Below are positions 35,556-43,318 of a stretch of DNA of 64,000 bases, one piece after another. The notes under the pieces were generated by a model that saw only the letters and a list, made by a program, of their open reading frames with translations, had not been told where the DNA came from and ran no database searches. Location of the stretch: the NCBI GenBank assembly GCA_963839955.1, contig CAWIXB010000002.1:1-64000 (forward strand). Reading direction: 5' to 3'. Origin of the DNA: CAWIXB01 sp963839955. Lineage in GTDB: Bacteria > Actinomycetota > Actinomycetes > JACCUZ01. Position 1 is the first letter of the stretch; each line of letters begins with the position of its first letter. The translations under genes were made by a program, and so were the position numbers.

Positions 35556-35585
35556 AAGATAGGCGAATGAGGGTCCCCCTGGCAA
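35556..35585 (-). promoter_or_regulatory. padR-ino1 promoter (TTGCCA, 18 bp, TATCTT)
   Basis: On the minus strand the -35 hexamer TTGCCA (35585-35580) is separated by 18 bp from the -10 hexamer TATCTT (35561-35556). It lies directly upstream of the palindrome and about 86 nt before the padR start. It is the best sigma-70-like promoter seen in the window. Confidence 0.65.
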
Positions 35586-35610
35586 GTGCGCGAGGCGCCG
35601 GCCCTCGTCG

Positions 35611-35616
35611 TACGCT
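35611..35616 (+). promoter_or_regulatory. Probable -10 element of a leaderless promoter for the DUF5318 gene
   Basis: TACGCT ends 8 nt before GTG 35625, the same geometry as the cca promoter. It diverges from the padR promoter about 26 bp away. Confidence 0.45.
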
Positions 35617-35624
35617 CTAGGGCC

Positions 35625-36038
35625 GTGTGGTCCCAGCGTTCGGTGATCGACTATTCACTCGCCCGCCGCGCCACCCTGACCGCGCTGTTCTCGGGTGGTG
35701 CGACGACCAAGGACGATGCCTGCGACGCCCATCCCTACCTGCTGCGGGCCGCGAAGTTCCACGGCGAGCCGACCGACCGGCACTGTCCGGTATGTCGTCG
35801 CGAGCGGCTACGTCACGTCACCTATGTGTACGGCGACGAGCTCGGGCAGTACTCCGGGCGGATCAAGACCACCGAGGAGCTCGAGGAGATGGCGCGCGCC
35901 CATGGGGAGTTCCGGGTGTACGTCGTCGAGGTCTGCCAAGCGTGCTCGTGGAACCACCTGACCCTTTCCTACGTCCTTGGTGACGGGGAGCCGCGCAAGC
36001 CACCGCGGCGTACCCGAACCCTGGAAGACGACGACTGA
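35625..36038 (+). CDS. DUF5318 zinc-ribbon-like protein
   Basis: This is a 137-residue protein, product starting MWSQRSVIDYSLARRATLTALFSGG. It has two cysteine pairs, CPVCRRERL (about residue 59) and CQACSWNHL (about residue 106), that can form a zinc site. This matches the actinobacterial DUF5318 family, usually found upstream of a class A penicillin-binding protein gene and near ino1/padR, exactly as here. Function is unknown. I choose the GTG at 35625. The longer frame from 35586 adds residues not typical of the family. Confidence 0.82.
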   Translation: MWSQRSVIDYSLARRATLTALFSGGATTKDDACDAHPYLLRAAKFHGEPTDRHCPVCRRERLRHVTYVYGDELGQYSGRIKTTEELEEMARAHGEFRVYVVEVCQACSWNHLTLSYVLGDGEPRKPPRRTRTLEDDD

Positions 36039-36077
36039 GGCCGGAAAGGCCGATCTGGGAGGGTGGGTTCTACCAAC

Positions 36078-36095
36078 GCGGGGCGTGATCCCCGC
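36078..36095 (+). terminator. Small hairpin between the DUF5318 and PBP genes
   Basis: GCGGGG and CCCCGC (36078-36083, 36090-36095) form a 6-bp GC stem with a 6-nt loop. It sits 40 bp after the DUF5318 stop and 26 bp before the PBP start. It may be a weak terminator or a leader structure. Evidence is limited. Confidence 0.35.
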
Positions 36096-36120
36096 CGATA
36101 CCGGGTAGACCTGCGCCGCA

Positions 36121-38316
36121 ATGAGTCATCGCCTGCCCCCGACCCGGAAAGCAAACGTGAGAGTCGACTACCCCCGCCAGGCCCATGACGGCCTCCGTCG
36201 GTTTGTCCCCTCCTTCCGGCAGTTCCTGGGGCTCAGCGCGCTGGGCTTCCTCTGTCTGGTTGCCCTCATCAGCGTTGCTTACACGCGGACCCCGATTCCG
36301 ACGCCAAACCAGTTGATCAGCGCCCAGACCTCGATCGTCTACTACGACAACGGTAAGACCGAGATCGGCCGCTTCGGCAGCCAGAACCGCATCAACGTCG
36401 ACCTCGCCGACGTGCCCGACCACGTGCAGAAGGCCGTGCTCGCCGCCGAGGACCGCTCGTTCTACGAGAACCGCGGCATCTCGCCGACCGGCATCGGCCG
36501 CGCGTTCTGGAACAACGTGCGCGGTGAGTCGACGCAGGGTGGCTCGACCATCACGCAGCAGTACGCGAAGAACGCCTACCTCACGCAGGAGCGCACCTAC
36601 AGCCGCAAGTTCAAGGAGTTCTTCATCGCGGTCAAGCTGGACCAGCGCGACAACAAGAGCAAGATTCTCGAGGACTACCTCAACACCATCTACTTCGGCC
36701 GCGGCGCCTACGGCATCCAGACCGCCTCGAACGTCTACTTCGGCAAGAACGTCGACAAGCTCACGGTCGAGGAGGGTGCGGTGCTCGCGTCGGTCATCCG
36801 CTCCCCGGCCGCCTACGACCCGAAGACGAACCCGGAGCGGCTGGCGGACCGTTTCGACTACGTGCTCGACGGCATGGTCAGCAAGGGCTGGCTCCCCGCC
36901 TCGAAGCGCTCCGGGATGCAGGTGCCGAAGCTGCCCAAGGAGCTGAAGAAGGAGGTCCGCCGGGGCGGCACCAACTACTACCTCCTCGACGCGGTCCGCC
37001 GCGAGCTGCGCGCCAAGGGCTTCACCGACCAGGAGATCGACTTCGGCGGTCTGCGCGTCATCACGACGTTCGACCGCAAGGCGCAGCGCGCGGCCGTGGC
37101 GGCCGTGCGCAAGGAGCGGCCGACGCAGCAGGCCAAGAACGTGCACATCGGTCTGTCCGCCGTGCGCCCCGGCAACGGCGCGGTCCTCGCGATGTACGGC
37201 GGCGACAAGGCCGGCGAGAACAACGAGGTGACCCAGGCCCGGGTGATGCCGGGGTCGTCGTTCAAGGCGTTCGCCCTTGCCGGCGCGCTGGATGAGGGCA
37301 TCAGTCTCAAGAGCCGCTTCGACGGCAACGGTCCGGTCGAGCTGCCGAACAGCACCAAGAAGGTGAACAACGAGTTCGACAACAAGTACGGCGAGAACGT
37401 CGACCTGGTGAAGGCCACCGAGGACTCCATCAACACCGCGTACGTCGACCTCACCCTGCAGATGGGGGCGGGCAAGGTCGTCAACGCCGCGGTCGCCGCC
37501 GGCATCCCCGCCAACACTCCTGGCCTCGATACCGGGGCGACAGTGGCGCTGGGCACTGCTTCGGTGCGCAACCTCGACATGGCCAATGCCTACGCGACGT
37601 TCGCTGCGCAAGGAGAGAAGGTCGAGCCGTACGTCGTCAAGAGCGTGCGTACGTCGACCGGAGGGACGCGGTACGAGGCCAAGCCGAAGAAGGAGCGTGT
37701 CTTCGACGAAGAGGTGGCCGCGGACGTCAGCTACGCCCTCCAGCAGGTGGTGAAGTCTGGCACCGGCACGGAGGCGCTGAGTATTGGTCGACCAGCAGCC
37801 GCCAAGACCGGCACCGCGGCGGTTGAGGACGAGACCCGCTCGGCGTGGTTCGTCGGCTACACCCCACAGCTTGCCGCGGCCGTGGACTTCTACAAGGGTG
37901 ACGGGACCGGTGACCTCAACGGCGTGGCGGGCATGGACACCTTCTTCGGAGGTACCTACCCGGCGCGGGTCTGGAGCGCGTTCATGGAGGCCGCGCTCGA
38001 GGGCGCGGACGTGAAGGAGTTCCCGCCCCGCGCGGATGTCGGCAAGGCCGTCAACCCCACGCCGACCCGGACGAAGACGCCCACTCCGACCACGTCCTCC
38101 CCGTCGAGCTCGCCGCCGACGACCTCGGCCACGCCGTCCACTCCGACGCCCAGCCCGACGTCGACCTCGCCGACCGTGCCGCCGAGCCCGACGTCCACCA
38201 GCCCCCAACCGACCATGACCATCACCATCCCAGGAGACCCAGAAGACCCGGGCGGCGGTGGTGGCGGGGGCGGCGGTGGTGGCGGCGGCCCAGGAGGCCC
38301 GGGCGGCGACGGGTGA
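36121..38316 (+). CDS. Class A penicillin-binding protein (transglycosylase/transpeptidase)
   Basis: This bifunctional enzyme polymerises and cross-links peptidoglycan. The 731-residue protein has a short cytoplasmic part, a membrane anchor (about 34-54), and a GT51 glycosyltransferase domain with E110 in AAEDRSFYENRG, GGSTITQQYAKN and RKFKEF. The transpeptidase domain has SxxK at S379 (PGSSFKAF), SxN in EDSINTAY and KTGT (AAKTGTAAVE). The tail (about 645-731) is threonine/proline/serine-rich and ends in a polyglycine run, typical of PonA-type proteins of actinomycetes. The stop overlaps the GT87 gene start (GTGA). Confidence 0.95.
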   Translation: MSHRLPPTRKANVRVDYPRQAHDGLRRFVPSFRQFLGLSALGFLCLVALISVAYTRTPIPTPNQLISAQTSIVYYDNGKTEIGRFGSQNRINVDLADVPDHVQKAVLAAEDRSFYENRGISPTGIGRAFWNNVRGESTQGGSTITQQYAKNAYLTQERTYSRKFKEFFIAVKLDQRDNKSKILEDYLNTIYFGRGAYGIQTASNVYFGKNVDKLTVEEGAVLASVIRSPAAYDPKTNPERLADRFDYVLDGMVSKGWLPASKRSGMQVPKLPKELKKEVRRGGTNYYLLDAVRRELRAKGFTDQEIDFGGLRVITTFDRKAQRAAVAAVRKERPTQQAKNVHIGLSAVRPGNGAVLAMYGGDKAGENNEVTQARVMPGSSFKAFALAGALDEGISLKSRFDGNGPVELPNSTKKVNNEFDNKYGENVDLVKATEDSINTAYVDLTLQMGAGKVVNAAVAAGIPANTPGLDTGATVALGTASVRNLDMANAYATFAAQGEKVEPYVVKSVRTSTGGTRYEAKPKKERVFDEEVAADVSYALQQVVKSGTGTEALSIGRPAAAKTGTAAVEDETRSAWFVGYTPQLAAAVDFYKGDGTGDLNGVAGMDTFFGGTYPARVWSAFMEAALEGADVKEFPPRADVGKAVNPTPTRTKTPTPTTSSPSSSPPTTSATPSTPTPSPTSTSPTVPPSPTSTSPQPTMTITIPGDPEDPGGGGGGGGGGGGGPGGPGGDG

Positions 38317-39713
38317 GCAGGCTCGCGTCCGGGCCCGGTCCCGGCGAGCCGGCCGAGGTGGTGCCGCCCTCACGGGAGGACGAGGTCGTCGCGGCGGCCA
38401 GCGAGGTGGTCGGTGGCCCGTTGACACCGCGGGCCCGGCCCTCGCGCCGGTGGTGGACGCCGGTTCGCGTGCTGCTCGTGCTGACGTTCGTGGCCTGTGG
38501 GCTCGGCCTGCTGCAGAAAGCGCCCTGCCGCGAAGCCGGCTGGACCTCACCCGGCGTCTACAGCCACGCCTGCTACAGCGACATCCCGCCCCTCTACGGT
38601 GGCCGCGGGCTGGCTGACGGCGAGGTGCCTTTCATCTCGCAGCCGAACGAGCACCGCGTCGAGTACCCCGTTCTCACCGGTGCTGTCATGTGGGTGACGG
38701 CGCAGTTCGTGCCGGACGACTCGCCGGTGCGCGCTCGATGGTTCTTCGACATCAACGCGATCGGGCTTGCACTCTGCGCCGCCGTCATCGTGGTCGCCAC
38801 GGCCCGCACCACGCGCGGTCGCCCGTGGGACGCCTCGATGGTGGCTCTCGCGCCTGGCCTGATCCTCGCCGGCACGATCAACTGGGACCTCTACGCGGTG
38901 GCCCTGTTGTCGGTCGGCATGCTCGCGTGGGCGCGCAGACGCCCCGGCCTTGCCGGTGTACTCATCGGGCTCAGCGCAGCAGCGAAGTTCTACCCGCTGC
39001 TCGCCTTCGGCCCGTTGCTGCTGCTCTGCCTGCGCGCCGGCCGGCTGCGCGAGTTTCGCGTCGCGGCCGTGTCGGCTGCCGCCGCGTGGCTGGCGGTGAA
39101 CCTGCCGGTGATGGTGGCCGACTTCGACGGCTGGTCCTACTTCTTCTCGTTCAACCGGGAGCGCGGCGAGAGCTGGGGCTCTCCCTGGGTGGTCCTGACG
39201 CAGCAGGGCCACGGCGTACCGCCGGAAAAGCTGAACACGTTGGCGGGCGGGCTGTTCGTGCTGTGCTGCGTGGCGATCGCGGCCCTCGGGCTCATGGCTC
39301 GGCGACGGCCGCGGCTGCCGCAGCTGATGTTCCTGGTGGTCGCGGCGTTCCTGTTGACCAACAAGGTCTACTCGCCGCAGTACGTGCTGTGGTTGCTCCC
39401 GCTCGCCGTGCTGGCGCGGCCCCGTTGGCGCGACTTCCTGATCTGGCAGGCGTGCGAGGCCTTGCACTACCTCGGCACGTGGCTGTTCCTGCTCGGTACG
39501 ACGAACCAGGACGTGACCGCCAACCGGTCGATGAGCGAGGAGCTGTACGGGCTGCTCGTCCTCCTCCACATCGTCGGCACGCTGTGGTTTGCCGGGCTCG
39601 TCGTCCGCGATGTGTTGCGCCCTGATCTCGACCCGGTGCGGGCTGACGGCTCGGACGATCCGGCCGGCGGCGTGCTCGACGGCGCGGACGACGTGGTGCG
39701 CCTCGGCGTCTAG
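38313..39713 (+). CDS. GT87-family (DUF2029) membrane glycosyltransferase
   Basis: This is a 466-residue polytopic protein with a ~45-residue charged N-terminus, then about 10 hydrophobic segments. The first periplasmic loop contains acidic residues (YSDIPPLYGGRGLADGEVPF and EYPVLTG), as in GT-C glycosyltransferases using polyprenyl-phosphate-mannose. The EYP motif and the segment IGLSAAAKFYPLLAFGPLLLL are typical of GT87 proteins, which in mycobacteria are mannosyltransferases. The acceptor is unknown. It is translationally coupled to the PBP gene. Its TAG stop overlaps the opposing alr stop. Confidence 0.82.
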   Translation: MSRLASGPGPGEPAEVVPPSREDEVVAAASEVVGGPLTPRARPSRRWWTPVRVLLVLTFVACGLGLLQKAPCREAGWTSPGVYSHACYSDIPPLYGGRGLADGEVPFISQPNEHRVEYPVLTGAVMWVTAQFVPDDSPVRARWFFDINAIGLALCAAVIVVATARTTRGRPWDASMVALAPGLILAGTINWDLYAVALLSVGMLAWARRRPGLAGVLIGLSAAAKFYPLLAFGPLLLLCLRAGRLREFRVAAVSAAAAWLAVNLPVMVADFDGWSYFFSFNRERGESWGSPWVVLTQQGHGVPPEKLNTLAGGLFVLCCVAIAALGLMARRRPRLPQLMFLVVAAFLLTNKVYSPQYVLWLLPLAVLARPRWRDFLIWQACEALHYLGTWLFLLGTTNQDVTANRSMSEELYGLLVLLHIVGTLWFAGLVVRDVLRPDLDPVRADGSDDPAGGVLDGADDVVRLGV

Positions 39714-40804
39714 CGGTCGCGGACCCGGTCGGGGTGCGTCGTGGTGAGCCGGACGCTGCAGTCGAGCTCGTCGCCGATCGACGGCGGCTCGGCCTTGCTC
39801 CGTCCGGCCGGCAGGAACAACAGCGACACCTGCATGTGCGGAGGCTCGACGAACCAACGCTGACGCCCGGCCCAGGTGAAGGGCGACAGGTTGCGGCCGA
39901 TCGCCTCGAGCGTGCCGGCCGCGAGCACCTTCGCTCTCGCGACCGGGCCACGGACGGCCTTCGGCGCCTCCAGTGCGACGCCGTGCGCCGTACCGCCGCT
40001 TACCACGACGAGGTGACCCGCCGAGGGCGCCCGGTGCTGGCGGTAGCCGCAGCGCTCTCCCCGCGCCAGCGGCTCGACGTCGAGGACGGTGCCGCGCGCC
40101 TGCAGCGCACCCCGGTCGCCGAGCCAGAGCCGGGTGCCGACGCGTGGCCGGAACGTGACATCCGGGTGGCGCGCCCGCAGCCCGCCGAGCTCAGCGGGGG
40201 TCAGATGGCTGACCCAGACCGTGCGGGTCGGCAGTCCCGACGTACGCAGCCGCCCCACCCAGGCGTCCGTCTCGGCGACCGGGTCCACGCCACCGGGCCG
40301 GTCCAGCGGCAGGTGCAGGGCGATGCCCTCGACCTGCACTCCACCCGACGGTGCCCCGAGCTCGGCGAGGTCGCGTGGCTGGAGCCCGTGCCGGTGCATC
40401 GAGGTGCGGCACTCGATGACCACTCGTGTGCCGGACGGCATCGACCGGAGACCGCCCACATGGGCGACGGTCCGCACGACGCGGTCGCCGAGTGCCGCGA
40501 GCGCCGCGCCGTCGTCGGGGTCGACGGGGTACGCCGGGTCTGCGGCACGCGTTGGGTCGCCGGGCGCCACTGGGGTCAGCACGAGCAGGTCACCGGGGAA
40601 CCGGTCGGCGACCCTTGCGAGCTCGTGCTCGGTGCCGACGGCGAGGGTGTCGACGCCGAACCCGGACGCGGCTTGCGCCAGGCGTCCCACGCCCACGCCG
40701 TAGCCGTTGCCCTTGGCCACCGGCACCAGTCCCGGCAGCTCTGCGAGGACCTCTTGCTGGTGCTCGCGCCAGCGGGCCGCGTCGATGTAGACCGTGAACG
40801 TCAC
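39710..40804 (-). CDS. Alanine racemase-like PLP enzyme (femX-linked)
   Basis: This is a 364-residue protein of the alanine racemase fold. The N-terminal TIM-barrel includes the PLP-lysine segment VPVAKGNGYGVG, an R-M/H region TSMHRHGLQ in place of the usual TGMxRxG, and a C-terminal beta domain with GERCGYRQHRA, where the tyrosine corresponds to the catalytic tyrosine of Alr. The motifs are recognisable but diverged, so it may racemise another amino acid or serve as a paralogue of the main alr. It lies 7 bp downstream of the femX-like gene in the same orientation, consistent with a peptidoglycan side-chain role. Confidence 0.75.
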   Translation of the reverse strand: MTFTVYIDAARWREHQQEVLAELPGLVPVAKGNGYGVGVGRLAQAASGFGVDTLAVGTEHELARVADRFPGDLLVLTPVAPGDPTRAADPAYPVDPDDGAALAALGDRVVRTVAHVGGLRSMPSGTRVVIECRTSMHRHGLQPRDLAELGAPSGGVQVEGIALHLPLDRPGGVDPVAETDAWVGRLRTSGLPTRTVWVSHLTPAELGGLRARHPDVTFRPRVGTRLWLGDRGALQARGTVLDVEPLARGERCGYRQHRAPSAGHLVVVSGGTAHGVALEAPKAVRGPVARAKVLAAGTLEAIGRNLSPFTWAGRQRWFVEPPHMQVSLLFLPAGRSKAEPPSIGDELDCSVRLTTTHPDRVRDR

Positions 40805-40811
40805 GGGCGGG

Positions 40812-41927
40812 TCACCGGCGGCTCATGTAGACGTCGAACGCCTTGAACATCAGCTTGTTCAACGGCAGGTCCCACTCGCCGAGGTACTCCACGGCCTCGC
40901 CGCCGGTGCCGAGCTTGAACTGGATGAGACCGAAGTGCGGGTCATCCTCGGCGAGGGTGTCGGTGATCCCGCGCAGGTCGTAGACGTCGGCGCCGGCCTC
41001 CCGGGCATCGCGCACCATCTGCCACTGGATCGCGTTGGAGCCGCGGACGTCACGCTTCTCGGTGGACGACGCTCCGTAGGAGTACCACGCATGCGTGCCG
41101 ACACGGACCATCGTGGTCGCGGCCACCAGGTCGCCCTCGTGGCGGGCGAGATAGAGCCTGATCCGGTCGGGGTCCTCGGCCCGCATGGCCTCCCACATCT
41201 GGCGGAAGTAGCCGAGGGGTCGGCCGGTGAAGCCGTCGCGCGAGGCCGTCTCGAGGTAGAGCCGGTGGAACTCCGCGAGGTCGTCGCCGCCGCCCTGGCT
41301 CACCTCGACGCCGGCCTTCTGGGCCTTCTTGATGTTGCGTCGCCACAGCTGGTTGAAGCCCTTGAGCAGGTCGTCCTCATCGCGCCCGGCCAACGGGACC
41401 TGGAAGACGTGTTGCGGCTGGCCGGCCGAGAACCCGCCGTCGGCCGTGGGTGGGCGCCAGCCGAGGCGCCGTAGCGTCACCGCGACCTGCGCGCCGGTCG
41501 TCTCGACCGCATCTGGGGTCACGTCGGCCAGACGGGTCGCGGTCTTCTCGGCCACCGCGGCCTTCACCGTCGCCGCCGACCATCGGCGGGTGGCCACGGG
41601 CGGGCCCATCTTCACCCCGAAGGCGCCTCGGTCCTTGAGATGGGCCACCATCGGTGCCAGCCAGGCCTCGAGATCGGGCGCGGCCCAGTCGATGACCGGG
41701 CCTTCGGGGAGGTAGGCGAGGGACTTCTTCACCTTCGGCACCGGCCGGTAGAGGACCAGCCCGGCGCCGACCAGGGTGCCGCCGTCGTCGTACCAGCCGA
41801 GGCTCTCGTGGCTCCACTCGCTCTTCACCGCGCCCCAGGACGGGCACTGCAGGAAGCTCGCCGAGGCCTGCTCGGCAAGCAGGCCCAGGTGTTCTTCGCG
41901 GCTGATGGGCCGGACGGTCGGCGACAT
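40812..41927 (-). CDS. FemAB/FemX-family peptidyltransferase (peptidoglycan interpeptide bridge)
   Basis: This is a 371-residue protein of the FemAB family, which adds amino acids from aminoacyl-tRNA to lipid II stem peptides. Landmarks: FLQCPSWGAVK near the N-terminus, YLPEGPVIDW, a WRRNIKKAQKAGVEV helix-strand, two GNAT-like halves, and the C-terminal KRDVRGSNAIQWQMVRDARE...YDLRGI and HFGLIQFKLGTGGEAVEYLGEWDLP. Organisms with LL-diaminopimelate walls often use such enzymes to add a glycine bridge. That role here is inferred. It is followed by the alanine-racemase-like gene and preceded by a strong hairpin at 41959-41988. Confidence 0.87.
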   Translation of the reverse strand: MSPTVRPISREEHLGLLAEQASASFLQCPSWGAVKSEWSHESLGWYDDGGTLVGAGLVLYRPVPKVKKSLAYLPEGPVIDWAAPDLEAWLAPMVAHLKDRGAFGVKMGPPVATRRWSAATVKAAVAEKTATRLADVTPDAVETTGAQVAVTLRRLGWRPPTADGGFSAGQPQHVFQVPLAGRDEDDLLKGFNQLWRRNIKKAQKAGVEVSQGGGDDLAEFHRLYLETASRDGFTGRPLGYFRQMWEAMRAEDPDRIRLYLARHEGDLVAATTMVRVGTHAWYSYGASSTEKRDVRGSNAIQWQMVRDAREAGADVYDLRGITDTLAEDDPHFGLIQFKLGTGGEAVEYLGEWDLPLNKLMFKAFDVYMSRR

Positions 41928-41958
41928 GGTGAACGAGGCTACCCAGGCCAGGACGCGC

Positions 41959-41988
41959 CGACGCCCCGGGCGAGGGCCCGGGGCGTCG
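41959..41988 (-). terminator. Strong hairpin terminator after yceI
   Basis: CGACGCCCCGGGC, GAGG loop, GCCCGGGGCGTCG: a perfect 13-bp stem with a 4-nt loop. On the minus strand it lies after yceI and its tandem repeats and before the femX-like start. It is the most stable hairpin I found in the window. Confidence 0.8.
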
Positions 41989-42002
41989 TCGCGTGGTGCG
42001 GA

Positions 42003-42087
42003 GGTTGGTCAGGCTCGGGGGTGATCAGGCCTCGGGGTTGATCAGGCCCCGAGGTTGATCAGGCCTCGGGGTTGATCAGGCCTTGCG
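42003..42087. repeat. 17-bp tandem repeat at the end of yceI (five copies)
   Basis: The unit GGTTGATCAGGCCTCGG is repeated at 42003-42018 (16 bp, degenerate), 42019-42035, 42036-42052, 42053-42069 and 42070-42086. The last unit overlaps the yceI stop codon (42076-42078), so the gene's final bases appear to have been duplicated downstream. Each unit carries TGATCA. Confidence 0.88.
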
Positions 42088-42693
42088 GACGGCCTGCGCC
42101 TCGATCTCGATGCGAACCTTCTTGGAGACCAGCACGCCGCCGGTCTCGAGGGCGACGTTCCACGTCATCCCGAAGTCCTCACGGTCGATCTCGGTCGACG
42201 CGGTGACGGCGAGCTTCTCGTTGCCCCACGGGTCCTTCGCGACGCCGTCGAGCTCGACGGCGAGCTGGACCTCGCGGGTAACGTCCTTGATGGTCAGCTC
42301 GCCGACCACGGTGAACGCCGCGCCGTCCTGGCCGGTCACCCGGGCGTTGCGGAAGCTGATCTCGGGGTACTTCTGGGCCTCCAGGAAGTCACCGGAGCGC
42401 AGGTGTGTGTCGCGGTCGTTCACGCCGGTGTCGATGCTGATGGTCTGCAGCGTCGCTTCGGCGCTGGAGTCGCGGGGCGTGTCCCCCACGGTGATGGAGC
42501 CGGTGAAGTCGGCGAAGTAGCCGCGCACCTTGGTGACCATCAGGTGCCGGGCGACGAAGCCGATGCGGGTGTGGGCCGGGTCGAGGGTGTAGGTGCCGGC
42601 GGCGGGCAGGCTCACGCCGTCGACGACGCGCAGCGACGAAGCGGCGGCCTCGGCCTGGGCGGCGACCTCGGTCTCGTGGGTGGTGTGGGTCAT
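42076..42693 (-). CDS. YceI-family lipid-binding protein
   Basis: This is a 205-residue protein with the YceI lipocalin-like barrel: GTYTLDPAHTRIGFVARHLMVTKVRGYF, SIDTGVNDRDTHLRSGDFLEAQKYPEISF and FTVVGELTIKDVTREVQLAVEL. YceI proteins bind isoprenoid-type or other amphiphilic molecules. No signal peptide is visible, so it is probably cytoplasmic. I choose ATG 42693, with GAGAGG upstream. Another ATG at 42720 lacks a ribosome site. It diverges from a MarR regulator gene, which probably controls it. Confidence 0.88.
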   Translation of the reverse strand: MTHTTHETEVAAQAEAAASSLRVVDGVSLPAAGTYTLDPAHTRIGFVARHLMVTKVRGYFADFTGSITVGDTPRDSSAEATLQTISIDTGVNDRDTHLRSGDFLEAQKYPEISFRNARVTGQDGAAFTVVGELTIKDVTREVQLAVELDGVAKDPWGNEKLAVTASTEIDREDFGMTWNVALETGGVLVSKKVRIEIEAQAVRKA

Positions 42694-42799
42694 GGGGGCG
42701 GTCCTCTCAAACTCGGACATCAGGTGCAGGTAACTGATGGAGCAATTATTGCTTGTTCAATATTCCTCGTGTCAAATACCGAGTGGTAATATTGGTCCC
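42694..42799. promoter_or_regulatory. Divergent yceI-marR control region
   Basis: This 106-bp gap is unusually AT-rich for the window. AGCAAT-T-ATTGCT (42741-42753) is an inverted repeat overlapping a second one, ATTG-N6-CAAT (42748-42761), and both resemble MarR operators. On the marR side TAATAT (42787-42792) ends 7 nt before ATG 42800, a good leaderless -10 element. Confidence 0.6.
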
Positions 42800-43312
42800 A
42801 TGAGCGATCTGGTCAGCGACGAGCGGCTCACCGTCATGGGCCTGCTGGCCGAGAGCTGGGCGGGTCTCACCGCCAAGGCGACGGCCCAGCTCCGCGAGCA
42901 CGACCTGGGCGACGTCGGCTTCGAGGTGCTGCTGCGCCTGGGCCGCTCGCCCGAGGGCGCCCTGCGGATGAGCGACCTCACCGCCCAGACGTCCTTGACC
43001 TTCAGCGGCATCACCCGGGTCGTCGACCGGCTGGAGGGGTCCGGGCTGGTCGAGCGCCGGTCGTGCTCCTTCGACCGTCGCATCACCTACGCCGCCCTCA
43101 CCGACGAGGGGCGGGCTCGGCTCGAGGCCTCGCTGCCCGGCCATCTGGCGATCATCGAGGAGTGGCTCACCGGCCGGCTGGACCCGGCCGCGCTCGAGTC
43201 GTTCGTCTCGGCGCTGCGCGTCGTCCGTGACGGCGTGCGGCCCTGTGCGACGGCAGGTGCCGAGCGGCCGGTCGCGCTGGGTGACCGGCCCAGCCTCAGC
43301 TCAAGGGGGTAG
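42800..43312 (+). CDS. MarR-family transcriptional regulator
   Basis: This is a 170-residue protein with a MarR winged helix: VGFEVLLRLGRSPEGALRMSDLTAQTSLTFSGITRVVDRLEGSGLVERRSC, the wing DRRITYAALTDEG, and flanking dimerisation helices. It is encoded divergently from yceI with operator-like repeats between them, so it is likely an autoregulator and regulator of yceI. ATG 42800 is chosen by the family start and the promoter geometry. The frame is open upstream to 42737. Confidence 0.88.
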   Translation: MSDLVSDERLTVMGLLAESWAGLTAKATAQLREHDLGDVGFEVLLRLGRSPEGALRMSDLTAQTSLTFSGITRVVDRLEGSGLVERRSCSFDRRITYAALTDEGRARLEASLPGHLAIIEEWLTGRLDPAALESFVSALRVVRDGVRPCATAGAERPVALGDRPSLSSRG

Positions 43313-43318
43313 CCGAGC

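Noticed and set aside
36070..38550. 826-codon open frame opposite the class A PBP gene
   Set aside because: Shadow frame; the PBP on the plus strand has all catalytic motifs, while the antisense product is low-complexity Arg/Val/Gly.
42003..42087. CRISPR-like repeats after yceI
   Set aside because: 17-bp units are head-to-tail without spacers and there are no cas genes.
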